Assembly (NCBI RefSeq): GCF_003233655.1
Contig: NZ_CP029832.1
Location: 62,001-126,000 of the forward strand
Reading direction: 5' to 3'
Source: Azospirillum ramasamyi
GTDB taxonomy: Bacteria > Pseudomonadota > Alphaproteobacteria > Azospirillales > Azospirillaceae
Length of the DNA stretch: 64,000 nt
This document shows positions 27,170-35,203 of the stretch, one piece after another. The stretch's first letter is position 1, and each line of letters starts with the position of its first letter. Made by a program: the position numbers and the translations under genes. The notes below the pieces were generated by a model. It saw nothing but the letters and a program-made list of their open reading frames with translations. It was not told the DNA's origin and made no database searches.

Positions 27170-27960
27170 AGCACGTAGCCGATGGGGGCGCCGGTGACGG
27201 GATGCGGGACGATGCCCATGCCGAGGCGGTAGATCGCGCCCAGCGTCTCGCCGGTCATGATGGCGTCCGGCGTGCCCTGGGCCACCAGCGCGCCGCCGCG
27301 CATCGCCAGGATTTCGTCGCAGACGCGGGCGGCCATGTTGATGTCGTGCAGGACGATGACAGCGCCGATGCCGCGGGCGCGGCTCAACCGGCGGACCAGC
27401 CCCAGCATCTCCACCTGGCTGGCGATGTCGAGCGCCGAGGTCGGTTCGTCCAGCAGCAGGCAGCGCGTGTCCTGCGCCAGCATCATGGCGAGCCAGACGC
27501 GCTGCCGCTCGCCGCCGGACAGGCTGTCGACCAGCCGGTCGGCGAAGGCGTCGAGATTGGTTTCCGCGATCGCCTCCGCCACCTTGGCGGCGTCCTCCGC
27601 CCCGAAGCGGCCGAGCGCGCCGTGCCAGGGGAAGCGGCCGAGCGCCACCAGCTCGCGCACCGTCATGCCCTCCGCCGGCGGGGTGAATTGCGGCATGTAG
27701 GCGACGGTGCGGGCGAAGTCGCGGTCGCCGATGCGGGCGATCTCGGCGCCGAGGCAGCGGATGCGGCCGGCCCCCGGCGGCTGCTGGCGGGCGAGCATGC
27801 GGATCAGCGTGCTCTTGCCCGATCCGTTGGGGCCGACCAGCCCGTAGATGCGCCCCTGCTCCAGCCGAAGCGACAGATCGGTCAGGATCGGCCGGCCGGC
27901 CGCCGAAAATCCGACGGCGTCGAGTTCGTAGAGGGCAGGGGTCTGGTCCGGGCCGGGCAT
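27166..27960 (-). CDS. fhuC: Iron-siderophore ABC transporter ATPase FhuC
   Basis: ATPase of 264 residues energising FhuB. It has Walker A GPNGSGKSTL, Q-loop AYMPQF, signature LSGGERQRVWLAMML, Walker B CLLLDEPTSALD, and switch His in VIVLHDINMA, the hallmark of FecE/FhuC-type siderophore ATPases. It lies 4 nt after the receptor stop and shares ATGA with fhuD. Confidence 0.93.
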   Translation of the reverse strand: MPGPDQTPALYELDAVGFSAAGRPILTDLSLRLEQGRIYGLVGPNGSGKSTLIRMLARQQPPGAGRIRCLGAEIARIGDRDFARTVAYMPQFTPPAEGMTVRELVALGRFPWHGALGRFGAEDAAKVAEAIAETNLDAFADRLVDSLSGGERQRVWLAMMLAQDTRCLLLDEPTSALDIASQVEMLGLVRRLSRARGIGAVIVLHDINMAARVCDEILAMRGGALVAQGTPDAIMTGETLGAIYRLGMGIVPHPVTGAPIGYVL

Positions 27961-27964
27961 CGGG

Positions 27965-30160
27965 CTACCAGGTCATGTTGAGGGTCAGCAGGGCGGTCCG
28001 CCCCTCGGCATAGCCGCAGGAATACTGGGTCTGGCAGCTGGCGACGTATTCCTTGTCGAACAGGTTGGTGACCGACAGGTTGGCGCCCCAGTTGTCGCGC
28101 TTGTAGCCGATCCGCGCGTCGAAGACGGTCGCCGCCGGAACCTTCAGCGTGTTCTCGTTGTCGGCCCAGGACGACCCGACATAGCGCACGCCGCCGCCGA
28201 CCGACACCCCGTCCAGGACGCTTTCGCGGAAGGTGTAGTCGAGGAACGCCGAGCCCTGGATCTGCGGCACGATGTAGGGAGTCTTGCCGATCAGGGTCGG
28301 ATCGGCGTCCTTCTTGATGTCGAGGTCGAGCGCGGTGAAAGAGGCTACGGCCTTCAGGCTGGGGGTGATGTTGGCCTTGGCCTCCAGCTCGACGCCGCGG
28401 GAGTTGACCTCGCCCAGCTGGGTCTCGGCGTTGAAGGGGCCGGTCACGACATTGGTGCGGGTCAGGTCGAACAGGGCGGCGGTGAAGATCGCGTCCATCC
28501 CGGTCGGGCGGTACTTGACGCCGACCTCGTACTGGCGGCCGCTTTCCGGCTTGAAGACGCCGACGGCGGGGGAGGAGCCCAGCACCGGGTTGAAGAAGGT
28601 GGAGGCGCTGACATAGGGGGTCAGGCCGTTGGCGAACTCATAGGCCAGCCCGGCGCGGCCGCTGAACTTGCCGGTCTTGCCGTCATAGGCGGGCGTCCCG
28701 TCGGCATCGGTCGAGGCGATGTCGTAGCGGCCGCTCAGCGTCACCAGGAAACCCTGGCCGAAGCGCATCTGGTCCTGCAGGTAGACGCCGAGCTGACGCA
28801 TCGTCAGCGTCTGGTCGATGTAGGCGAAGCGCGGACCCTGGGGGGCGCCGTAGACCGGGTTGGTGGTGCTGATCGGCGTGGCCGAACCGGATGCCTGCAC
28901 CTGATCCATGACGAAATACTTGTAGTCGACGCCGGCCAGCGCCGTGTGCTCGACCGCGCCGGTGCGCAGCCTGCCTTCCAGCTGGTTGTCGATCAGGAAG
29001 CTGTTGACCTTGCTGGTGTGCTCGAAATTGATGCGCGACAGCAGGTTGTCCGGGTCGGTCGGCGTGGCCGAGAAGCCGTCGTAGCCGTAGGGGTAGACCG
29101 TGACCTCGTGGACCTTGCTGTAATTGTAGCGCGCGTTCTGGCGGAAGATCAGGTCGTTGTCAAAGCGGTGTTCGAACTCGTAGCCGATCGAGGCCTGACG
29201 GCGGCGGTAGGTGTCGATGCCGGGTTCGGTGAAGTTGGCCTTGCGGTCGATCCGGCCGAAGGGCGCGTCCACCACGGTGCCGACATAGGGCAGGAAGGCG
29301 CCGCCGTTGTGCGTCTCGTCGATGTCGGTGTAGTTGGCCAGCACCGTCAGGGTGTTGGCGTCGTTCGGCGACCATTTGAAGCTGGGCGAGACGGTGCCGC
29401 GGAAGCCGTCGGCGAAGTCGGTGTAGGTGTCGCCGCCGACGATGCGGCCGGTCAGCCGGTAGCTCAGCTTCGGATCGCCTGAGTTCTGACCAATGGCTCC
29501 GCCGACGTCGAGGCCGAGGAAGGCGGTGCCATGCTGGTCGATGCCGGCCTCGACCGAGCGGACGGGGGTGTCGCCCGGCCGCTTGGAGACGTAGTTCAGC
29601 AGGCCGCCGGGGTTGCTGCCGCCGTAGAGCACGGAGGAGGCGCCGCGCAGGACCTCGATCCGCTCCAGAGTGTCGCTGTCGACGAACTGGCCGCCGAAAC
29701 CGTAGGCATAGAGCTGCAGCCCGTCCTGATAGACGCCCGACTGCGTCGCCTGGAAGCCGCGGATGAAGACCCAGTTGGTGTCGCTGTCGCGGCCGAAGGG
29801 CTGGCTGAAGACGCCGGAGGTGTAGCGCAGCGCCTCGTCCACCTTCTGGGCGCCGCGGTCGTCCATCTCCTCGCGGCCGATCACCGACACCGACTGCGGG
29901 ATCGCCTCCAGCGGCGTGTCGGTCTTGGAGCCGGTGGCCGAGCGGGTGGGCACATAGCCCTTGACCGGGCTGGTCGCCGTTTCGGCCGCCCTGCTGCCCT
30001 CGACGGTCACCGGACCGAGGATGGCGGGCGTGTTCCCGTCCGTCTGGGATGGCGCCTGGGGCTGCGTTTGCGCCTGGGCGAGTGCCGGCATCAGCAAGGC
30101 GGCGAGCGCCGTGCCGTTCAAGAGGAAACGGGTCATCTGCTTGATCGAAACGTGAACCAT
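27965..30160 (-). CDS. TonB-dependent ferrichrome/hydroxamate siderophore receptor, FhuA-like
   Basis: Outer-membrane receptor of about 731 residues. A signal peptide (FLLNGTALAALLMPALAQA) is followed by the plug domain (LEAIPQSVSVIGREEMDDRG, FIRGF, YQDGLQLYAYGFGGQ, RIEVLRGASSVLYGGSNPGGLLNYV). A 22-strand barrel ends in the TonB-receptor C-terminal signature ATVFDARIGYK to LLTLNMTW. RGASSVLYGGSNPGG and AFLDYTF resemble the FhuA/FoxA siderophore group. ATG 30160 is chosen for the GAGG 9 nt upstream; ATG 30136 is also possible. It opens the fhu operon, is preceded by an iron-box candidate and an AraC regulator gene, and is probably repressed by iron. Confidence 0.92.
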   Translation of the reverse strand: MVHVSIKQMTRFLLNGTALAALLMPALAQAQTQPQAPSQTDGNTPAILGPVTVEGSRAAETATSPVKGYVPTRSATGSKTDTPLEAIPQSVSVIGREEMDDRGAQKVDEALRYTSGVFSQPFGRDSDTNWVFIRGFQATQSGVYQDGLQLYAYGFGGQFVDSDTLERIEVLRGASSVLYGGSNPGGLLNYVSKRPGDTPVRSVEAGIDQHGTAFLGLDVGGAIGQNSGDPKLSYRLTGRIVGGDTYTDFADGFRGTVSPSFKWSPNDANTLTVLANYTDIDETHNGGAFLPYVGTVVDAPFGRIDRKANFTEPGIDTYRRRQASIGYEFEHRFDNDLIFRQNARYNYSKVHEVTVYPYGYDGFSATPTDPDNLLSRINFEHTSKVNSFLIDNQLEGRLRTGAVEHTALAGVDYKYFVMDQVQASGSATPISTTNPVYGAPQGPRFAYIDQTLTMRQLGVYLQDQMRFGQGFLVTLSGRYDIASTDADGTPAYDGKTGKFSGRAGLAYEFANGLTPYVSASTFFNPVLGSSPAVGVFKPESGRQYEVGVKYRPTGMDAIFTAALFDLTRTNVVTGPFNAETQLGEVNSRGVELEAKANITPSLKAVASFTALDLDIKKDADPTLIGKTPYIVPQIQGSAFLDYTFRESVLDGVSVGGGVRYVGSSWADNENTLKVPAATVFDARIGYKRDNWGANLSVTNLFDKEYVASCQTQYSCGYAEGRTALLTLNMTW

Positions 30161-30237
30161 CGCAATCGGCCTCGGACTGAATGCACCACCCGCGAAAGCG
30201 CCACCGGACGAACCTGTCCGAAAGTGGAGCCGTTGTT

Positions 30238-30256
30238 GCGAATGATTAGCATATGC
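30238..30256. promoter_or_regulatory. Candidate iron-responsive (Fur-like) box upstream of the receptor
   Basis: GCGAATGATTAGCATATGC stands 78 bases before the receptor start. The core TAATCATT (minus strand) matches the centre of the classical Fur box GATAATGATAATCATTATC. Near copies of GAATGATTAGCAT are found at 56451 and 58732 beside other iron genes. Confidence 0.5.
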
Positions 30257-30354
30257 ATGAAGGCCCGGATTGAACCGTCTTTGGATGGATTGGACGATCT
30301 TTCGACATTCTTCCGGCAACGGCAGTGGGGGTGGGATTGAGCATCGGCATCGGC

Positions 30355-31239
30355 TCACGCGGACTGGTTGCGCAGCCACGCGGCGGGCGTGGCGCCCACG
30401 ATCTGGCGGAAGACGCGGGTCAGATGCGCCTGATCGGAGAATCCGGCCATCGCCGCCGCAGCGGCCAGCGTCGCGTCCGAGGTGGTCAGCAGCGTCTTGG
30501 CGCGCTCCACCCGCGCCCGCATCTGCCATTTGTGCGGCGGCACGCCGGTCGACGCCTTGAAGGCGGAGCAGAAATGGGAAGCCGACAGCCCGGTGAGATC
30601 GGCCAGTTCCTGCAGGCGGATCGTCTGGCTGCAATGTTCCTCGATATAGTCGATCACGCGCCGCAGCTGACGCGGCGGCAGTTGGCCGCGCTTGCGGTCG
30701 GCCGCCGGTTCGGTCTGGGCGAGGCCGATGAACAGGGCGGCCATCAGGCTCTCGCCGTAAAGGTCGTGCAGGGCGCCCGAGGTCCGGCATTCCGCCGCGA
30801 TCAGCCGGGCCAGCGAGAACAGCCGCTCGTCGGAGAAGTTCAGCCGCGGCCGGTCCATCTCCCGGAGATCCGGCCCGTCCGGGAAGCGGTCTTCCAGCAC
30901 CGACATGTCGAAATGCAGGTCCAGATGGGTCAGGCGGCGGACGCTCTCGGTGCGGGACCAGACCTTGAGGCCGGCGGGGACGAAGCTCATCGTCTGGCGG
31001 CGGCCGACGCGGCGGGACTTGCCGCGGTCGGGGGTGTCCATGACATGGAGCGCGCCCTCCCCGAGTTGGTCGAGCACGACGACGAGGCGCGGGGCCTCCG
31101 ACACATATTCGCCGCCGGCATTCCGGTCGCAGGCCACGGTCCAGATATCGGCGATCATCCCGTTCCAGGCACGCCACTGCAGGTCGCCGAGAATGGTGAT
31201 CCCTTCGGTATGGCTCTGCATTCTCGGGTGAAACAGCAT
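30355..31239 (-). CDS. AraC-family transcriptional regulator of the siderophore locus
   Basis: Regulator of about 294 residues. The N-terminal part is a ligand-sensing domain of roughly 180 residues. The C-terminal double helix-turn-helix contains QELADLTGLSASHFCSAFKASTGVPPHKWQ and AGFSDQAHLTRVFRQIVGATP, the AraC signature. It sits between the receptor operon (same strand, downstream) and the divergent siderophore-interacting reductase, so it is likely a siderophore-responsive activator in the manner of PchR. ATG 31239 is chosen because AGAAGG lies 8 nt upstream; the frame is open further to 31296. Confidence 0.88.
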   Translation of the reverse strand: MLFHPRMQSHTEGITILGDLQWRAWNGMIADIWTVACDRNAGGEYVSEAPRLVVVLDQLGEGALHVMDTPDRGKSRRVGRRQTMSFVPAGLKVWSRTESVRRLTHLDLHFDMSVLEDRFPDGPDLREMDRPRLNFSDERLFSLARLIAAECRTSGALHDLYGESLMAALFIGLAQTEPAADRKRGQLPPRQLRRVIDYIEEHCSQTIRLQELADLTGLSASHFCSAFKASTGVPPHKWQMRARVERAKTLLTTSDATLAAAAAMAGFSDQAHLTRVFRQIVGATPAAWLRNQSA

Positions 31240-31317
31240 CGATCGACCTTCTGGCCCCGGATTGCGTGGCCGTGAAATCCGTCCATTGACGATCACATGC
31301 TATAGGGCAAAGGATAG

Positions 31318-31347
31318 TTGCGAACAAGTCGCATTCTTATTTAGCAT
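31318..31347 (+). promoter_or_regulatory. Candidate promoter and iron box of the siderophore-interacting protein gene
   Basis: TTGCGA at 31318-31323 and TAGCAT at 31342-31347 stand 18 bases apart and could be -35 and -10 elements. TGCGA-ACAAG-TCGCA (31319-31333) is a perfect inverted repeat within the spacer. TTGCGAACAAGTCGCAT agrees at 13 of 17 positions with TTGCGAATGATTAGCAT ahead of the receptor. Repression by iron through a shared factor is inferred. Confidence 0.4.
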
Positions 31348-31381
31348 GCGCTCCATCGGTGCCGGCGCAAAGAGGCCTGTC

Positions 31382-32119
31382 TTGAGCAGCAGATATCCCT
31401 GTGATCTTCGGTGGGTGGAGGTGGTCGCGGTTTCCGCCCTGACGCCGCGCATGCGCCGCATCGTCCTCGGCGGGCCGGCGCTGGAGGGGTTCACGCTGAA
31501 ACCCGGCGTCCTGGCTCCGCATATCGGTCTGGTGGTTCCGGCAGGGGATGGCGGCGGTTCTCCGCTGCGCATCTATTCGGTGCGGCGCTTCGATGCCGCC
31601 GCCGGAACGCTGGAGGTGAATTTCGTGCTTCACGGCGCCGGCGTGGCGTCGGGTTGGGCCGCCCGCGCCCGGCCGGGGGAGAGGGTGGGACTCTCCGTAT
31701 CCGGCGGGATCGCGATGAAGCCGGCGGGCCGCTACGTGGTGGCCGGCGACCATGCGGCGTTGCCGGCCATCGCCCATCTTCTGGAAAACCTGCCGGCGGA
31801 TGCCTCGGCCGAGGTGTTCATCGAGGTGCCGGGACCGGACGAACGGCAGGAACTGGCCTCGCCGGCCGCCACCTCCATCACCTGGTTCCACCGGGACCGT
31901 CATGCGGCGCCGGGCGCCTCGCCCTTGCCGGAGGCGGTGATGGCGGCGGCCCCGGCCGGAGCGGAGGGGCTTGCGGTGTGGAGCGGGACGGAGCATGGCA
32001 CCGCCCAGCGCATCCGCGGCCATGTCCGCAAGACGCTGGGCCTTCCCGCCGATTCCTGTTCGGTCGTCGCCTACTGGAAGGCGAGCGTTGCCCAGGGCGG
32101 CTTCGAGCATTACGGCTGA
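31382..32119 (+). CDS. Siderophore-interacting protein (FAD-dependent ferric reductase, ViuB/YqjH family)
   Basis: Cytoplasmic flavoprotein of about 245 residues that releases iron from imported ferri-siderophores by reduction. The FAD-binding_9 part has the LTPRMRRIVLGGPALEGF start and SPLRIYSVRRFD (FAD contact). The SIP domain has GRYVVAGDHAALPAIAHLLENLP and ends YWKASVAQGGFEHYG. I prefer TTG 31382 because AAGAGG lies 6-7 nt upstream and the N-terminus matches the family. ATG 31346 in the same frame has no ribosome-binding site and overlaps a possible -10 element. It is divergent from the AraC regulator gene. Confidence 0.88.
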   Translation: MSSRYPCDLRWVEVVAVSALTPRMRRIVLGGPALEGFTLKPGVLAPHIGLVVPAGDGGGSPLRIYSVRRFDAAAGTLEVNFVLHGAGVASGWAARARPGERVGLSVSGGIAMKPAGRYVVAGDHAALPAIAHLLENLPADASAEVFIEVPGPDERQELASPAATSITWFHRDRHAAPGASPLPEAVMAAAPAGAEGLAVWSGTEHGTAQRIRGHVRKTLGLPADSCSVVAYWKASVAQGGFEHYG

Positions 32120-32146
32120 GGCCGCCCTGTCTTGAGTTGGAAGGGG

Positions 32147-32959
32147 CTACCGCCGCCGGCCGAGCGTGAGTTGGAAGGTGCGCGGCACATGAATGCCCGC
32201 GCCTTCGCGGAAGCGCTCGTGGAAGGCGACGAAGTCCCGCTTCAGAGCGGCGCGGCGCTCCTCGTCGAGGCTGGCGGCCAGGGTACGCGTCGGGCCGTAG
32301 CCGGTCACGAAGGTGTTCCAGGCCGCCTCGCCGCCGGTTTCGACGTAATGGCTGGTCAGGGTGGTGACCGTCAGGTCGAAGGCGCCGCCGAGCAACTCCT
32401 CCAGCCGTTCGGGACGGCCCCAGGCGAAAGGCGACACCGCCGGAGGCGCCGCCATGTAGGGGCGCATCAGCGAAAACATCTCGGCAATGGCGCCGTCCGG
32501 CGTCCAGGTGGTCAGGGCCAGCCGGCCGCCGGGCCGGCAGACGCGGGCGAGTTCCTGCGCCGCCGCTTCCGGCTTGGCGGCGAACATGACGCCGAAGGTC
32601 GACACCACCGCGTCGAAGCTGGCATCGGCGCAGGGCAGCGCCTCGGCGTCGCCCAGCCGGTAGTCGATGGAAAGCCCGTCGGACAGCGAGCGTGCGGCGT
32701 CCAGCAATCCGGCGGCGATGTCGATGCCGGTGACCTGCGCACCGCGCCGGGCACAGGCGCGCGCCGTGATACCGGTGCCGGTCGCGACGTCGAGGATGCA
32801 TTCGCCCGGCTGGGGCGCGAGCGCAGCGACGGCGGCGTCGATGCCGTCATAGACGCCGCGGATGATCTCCTCGTAATCCCGGCCGCCCGAACTCCACACG
32901 GCGGCAGCCCGCTCGTTGTGCGGCTGAATGGCGGGAGCGGTGGCGATCAGGTCGTCCAT
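32147..32959 (-). CDS. SAM-dependent methyltransferase (UbiE/Methyltransf_11 type)
   Basis: Soluble methyltransferase of 270 residues. Motif I is ILDVATGTGITARACARRG (about 55-73), the acidic residue is in VTGIDIAAGLLDAAR, and YRLGDAEALPCADASFDAVVSTFGVMF is the post-I/motif II block. ARVCRPGGRLALTTW is motif III. The substrate is unknown; the C-terminal part resembles uncharacterised quinone- or small-molecule-type methyltransferases. It is convergent with the siderophore-interacting protein gene and divergent from the BTAD regulator gene, which could control it. Confidence 0.85.
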   Translation of the reverse strand: MDDLIATAPAIQPHNERAAAVWSSGGRDYEEIIRGVYDGIDAAVAALAPQPGECILDVATGTGITARACARRGAQVTGIDIAAGLLDAARSLSDGLSIDYRLGDAEALPCADASFDAVVSTFGVMFAAKPEAAAQELARVCRPGGRLALTTWTPDGAIAEMFSLMRPYMAAPPAVSPFAWGRPERLEELLGGAFDLTVTTLTSHYVETGGEAAWNTFVTGYGPTRTLAASLDEERRAALKRDFVAFHERFREGAGIHVPRTFQLTLGRRR

Positions 32960-33187
32960 GTCGTTCTCCTTGGAGTGTGCGATTGCGCCCGGTGACGGCG
33001 GGCTTCGGCCGCGAGGATGGCCGTGTCGCGTCAGCCGGTCGTCGTCCGATCGTCAGCGCCTGCGTCAACCGATCGTCAAAATGCCGACCCGTCCTTCAGG
33101 GGTAGCCCCCTGGGCCGACGCGCGTCTGACAGGATTCGTCCCGCCTGCTATGATCGGGGCGGTAGGCAATTTCCGTTTTGGTGCGGC

Positions 33188-35188
33188 ATGGCCGGGCCGA
33201 CGCTTAGGCTGCTGGGCGGCTTCTCGCTCGCCGATGACGGCGGGCGTGCCCTCCCTCTGCGCGGGCGGAAAGCGCAGCTTCTGCTTGCCTATGTCGCGCT
33301 GACCGCACCGCGACCGATCTCCCGCGAACGGCTGGCCGCCCTGCTGTGGGAGGACTGCGAGGAGAGGCGGGCGCTGCACAGCCTGCGCCAGTGCCTGATG
33401 GAACTGCGGCACCTCGGTGAGCAGGCGGGTGTCGATCTGATCCGCACGGACAGGAACGACGTGTCGCTGGCCCTGCCGCCCGAATGCGTCGACGGCGTGA
33501 TGGCCGAACGGCTGGCGCGGGAGGGCACGCCTGAGAGTCTGCGCGCCGCCGCCGCCCTGTGCGCCGGCCCCCTTCTTCCCGAGGCCGAGGCCTGCTCCGA
33601 CGGGGTCGATGATTGGCTGGCCGGTGAGCGCGCCCGCTTCGCCCGCTTGGCGGCCGGAATCCTCGCGCGCCTGACGGCATGGTGCGAGGCGGAGGGGGAC
33701 CGGGATGGCGTCGCGTCCACGGCGGAGCACTGGCTGGCGCTCGATCCCGCCTGCGAGGAGGCGCACCGCGCGCTGATGCGGCTGCATGCACGCAACGGCA
33801 GGCGGTCGGATGCCGTTCGGCAGTACCGGATCTGTGCCGACGCCGTGCGCCGCTGCCTCGATGCCGAGCCGGAGGAGGAGACGGTCGAACTGCTGCACGG
33901 CATCCGCGACCGCCACCCGGCCGAAGCCGAAACCGTGGCGGAGCAGCCTGCCGGACTGCTGCCCGACCTCTCCCGGTCAAGCCGTCCGGTGCTGCCGGAT
34001 CGGCCCTCGCTGGCGGTTCTGCCCTTCGGCACGCTCGGCGGACCGTCCGAAGGCGGCGGCTTCGCCGACGGGGTGGCCGCCGACGTGCTGGTGAGGCTTT
34101 CGCGGCTGCGCTCGCTGTTCGTCATTGCCCGCGGATCCTCCTTCCGCTTTCGCGGGGCCCAGATCGACCCGTGCACGGTCGGCAGGGCGCTCGGCGTGCG
34201 CTATCTGGCCAGCGGGGCGATCCGCACCGACGGGCGCCGGCTTCGGCTGACCGTCGAACTGGTGGAGGCCGAAACCGGCGCCGTGATGTGGAGCGACATC
34301 TACGACAGGCGCCTTGACGGCGTATTCGACCTGCAGGACGAGCTTGCCACCCGCATCGCCGCCGCTCTCGACGACGAGATCGAAGCGGCCGAGATGCGGC
34401 GTGCCCTGACGGTTCCGCCGTCTTCGCTGGATGGCTGGAGCGCCTATCATCGCGGCCTGTGGCACATGTACCGCTTCACCCGCGACGACAACGAGACGGC
34501 GCGCGGCCTTTTCCAACAAGCACTTCGCACCGACCCGCTGAGCGCGCGGCTGTATGCCGGCCTGTCCTTCACCCATTTTCAGGATGCCTTTCTGCATCGC
34601 ACCGGACAGCGCGGCATCGAGGCGGAGCACGCCTATCGCTTCGCCGAGCAGAGCGTCGGTTTGGACGAGCGCGACCCGACGAGCCATCTGGCTCTCGGCC
34701 GTGCGCTATGGCTGTTGGGGAGGCAGGACGATGCGGTGGAGGAGCTGAGCCTTGCGGTGGGTTTCAACCCCAACTTCGCGCTCGGCCATTACTCCCTCGC
34801 CTTCGTCCAGGCGCAGGGTGGCGATGCGCGGGCCGCGCTGGGTGCCGCCGACGTCGCGCAGCGGCTGAGTCCGTTCGACCCGCTGCTGTTCGGCATGCTT
34901 GGCGCGCGGGCGCTCGCCTGCCTCAATCTGAAGGAGCACGCCCAGGCCGCGCTGTGGGGCGACCGGGCCGCGCGGCGGCCGAACGCCCATGTCCACATCC
35001 AGGCCATCGCTGCCTTTTCCAACGCCTTGGCGGATCGGCGGGAGGAGGCCGGGGGGTATGCCCGGCGGATCAGGGAGACGGCGCCGTCCTACCGGTGCGA
35101 CGACTTCCTGGCCGCCTTCCACACGCTGACTCCGTCCGTGGTCGACCTCATCCGGCGTGTCGGGCCGAGCATCGGGCTTCAATCCTGA
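33188..35188 (+). CDS. BTAD/SARP-like transcriptional regulator with TolB-like and TPR domains
   Basis: Regulator of about 666 residues. Residues 1-95 form an OmpR-like winged helix (LRLLGGFSLADDGGRALPL, RKAQLLLAYVAL, RERLAALLWED). Residues 100-245 form a BTAD helical domain (EEAHRALMRLHARNGRRSDAVRQY). Residues 275-400 match the adenylate-cyclase-associated or TolB-like segment (SLAVLPFGTLG, FADGVAADVLVRLSRLRSLFVIARGSSF). The remainder is TPR-like (LALGRALWLLGRQDDAVEELS). There is no membrane segment or cyclase domain. Such proteins occur in Rhizobiales and Rhodospirillales without known function. ATG 33188 fits the domain start but has a weak ribosome-binding site. Confidence 0.85.
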   Translation: MAGPTLRLLGGFSLADDGGRALPLRGRKAQLLLAYVALTAPRPISRERLAALLWEDCEERRALHSLRQCLMELRHLGEQAGVDLIRTDRNDVSLALPPECVDGVMAERLAREGTPESLRAAAALCAGPLLPEAEACSDGVDDWLAGERARFARLAAGILARLTAWCEAEGDRDGVASTAEHWLALDPACEEAHRALMRLHARNGRRSDAVRQYRICADAVRRCLDAEPEEETVELLHGIRDRHPAEAETVAEQPAGLLPDLSRSSRPVLPDRPSLAVLPFGTLGGPSEGGGFADGVAADVLVRLSRLRSLFVIARGSSFRFRGAQIDPCTVGRALGVRYLASGAIRTDGRRLRLTVELVEAETGAVMWSDIYDRRLDGVFDLQDELATRIAAALDDEIEAAEMRRALTVPPSSLDGWSAYHRGLWHMYRFTRDDNETARGLFQQALRTDPLSARLYAGLSFTHFQDAFLHRTGQRGIEAEHAYRFAEQSVGLDERDPTSHLALGRALWLLGRQDDAVEELSLAVGFNPNFALGHYSLAFVQAQGGDARAALGAADVAQRLSPFDPLLFGMLGARALACLNLKEHAQAALWGDRAARRPNAHVHIQAIAAFSNALADRREEAGGYARRIRETAPSYRCDDFLAAFHTLTPSVVDLIRRVGPSIGLQS

Positions 35189-35203
35189 TCGTTGCCATCC
35201 TGA

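Noticed and set aside
30161..31327. Extension of the fhu receptor frame upstream through the AraC gene
   Set aside because: Receptor signal peptide begins at 30160/30136; the rest is the shadow of the AraC regulator gene.
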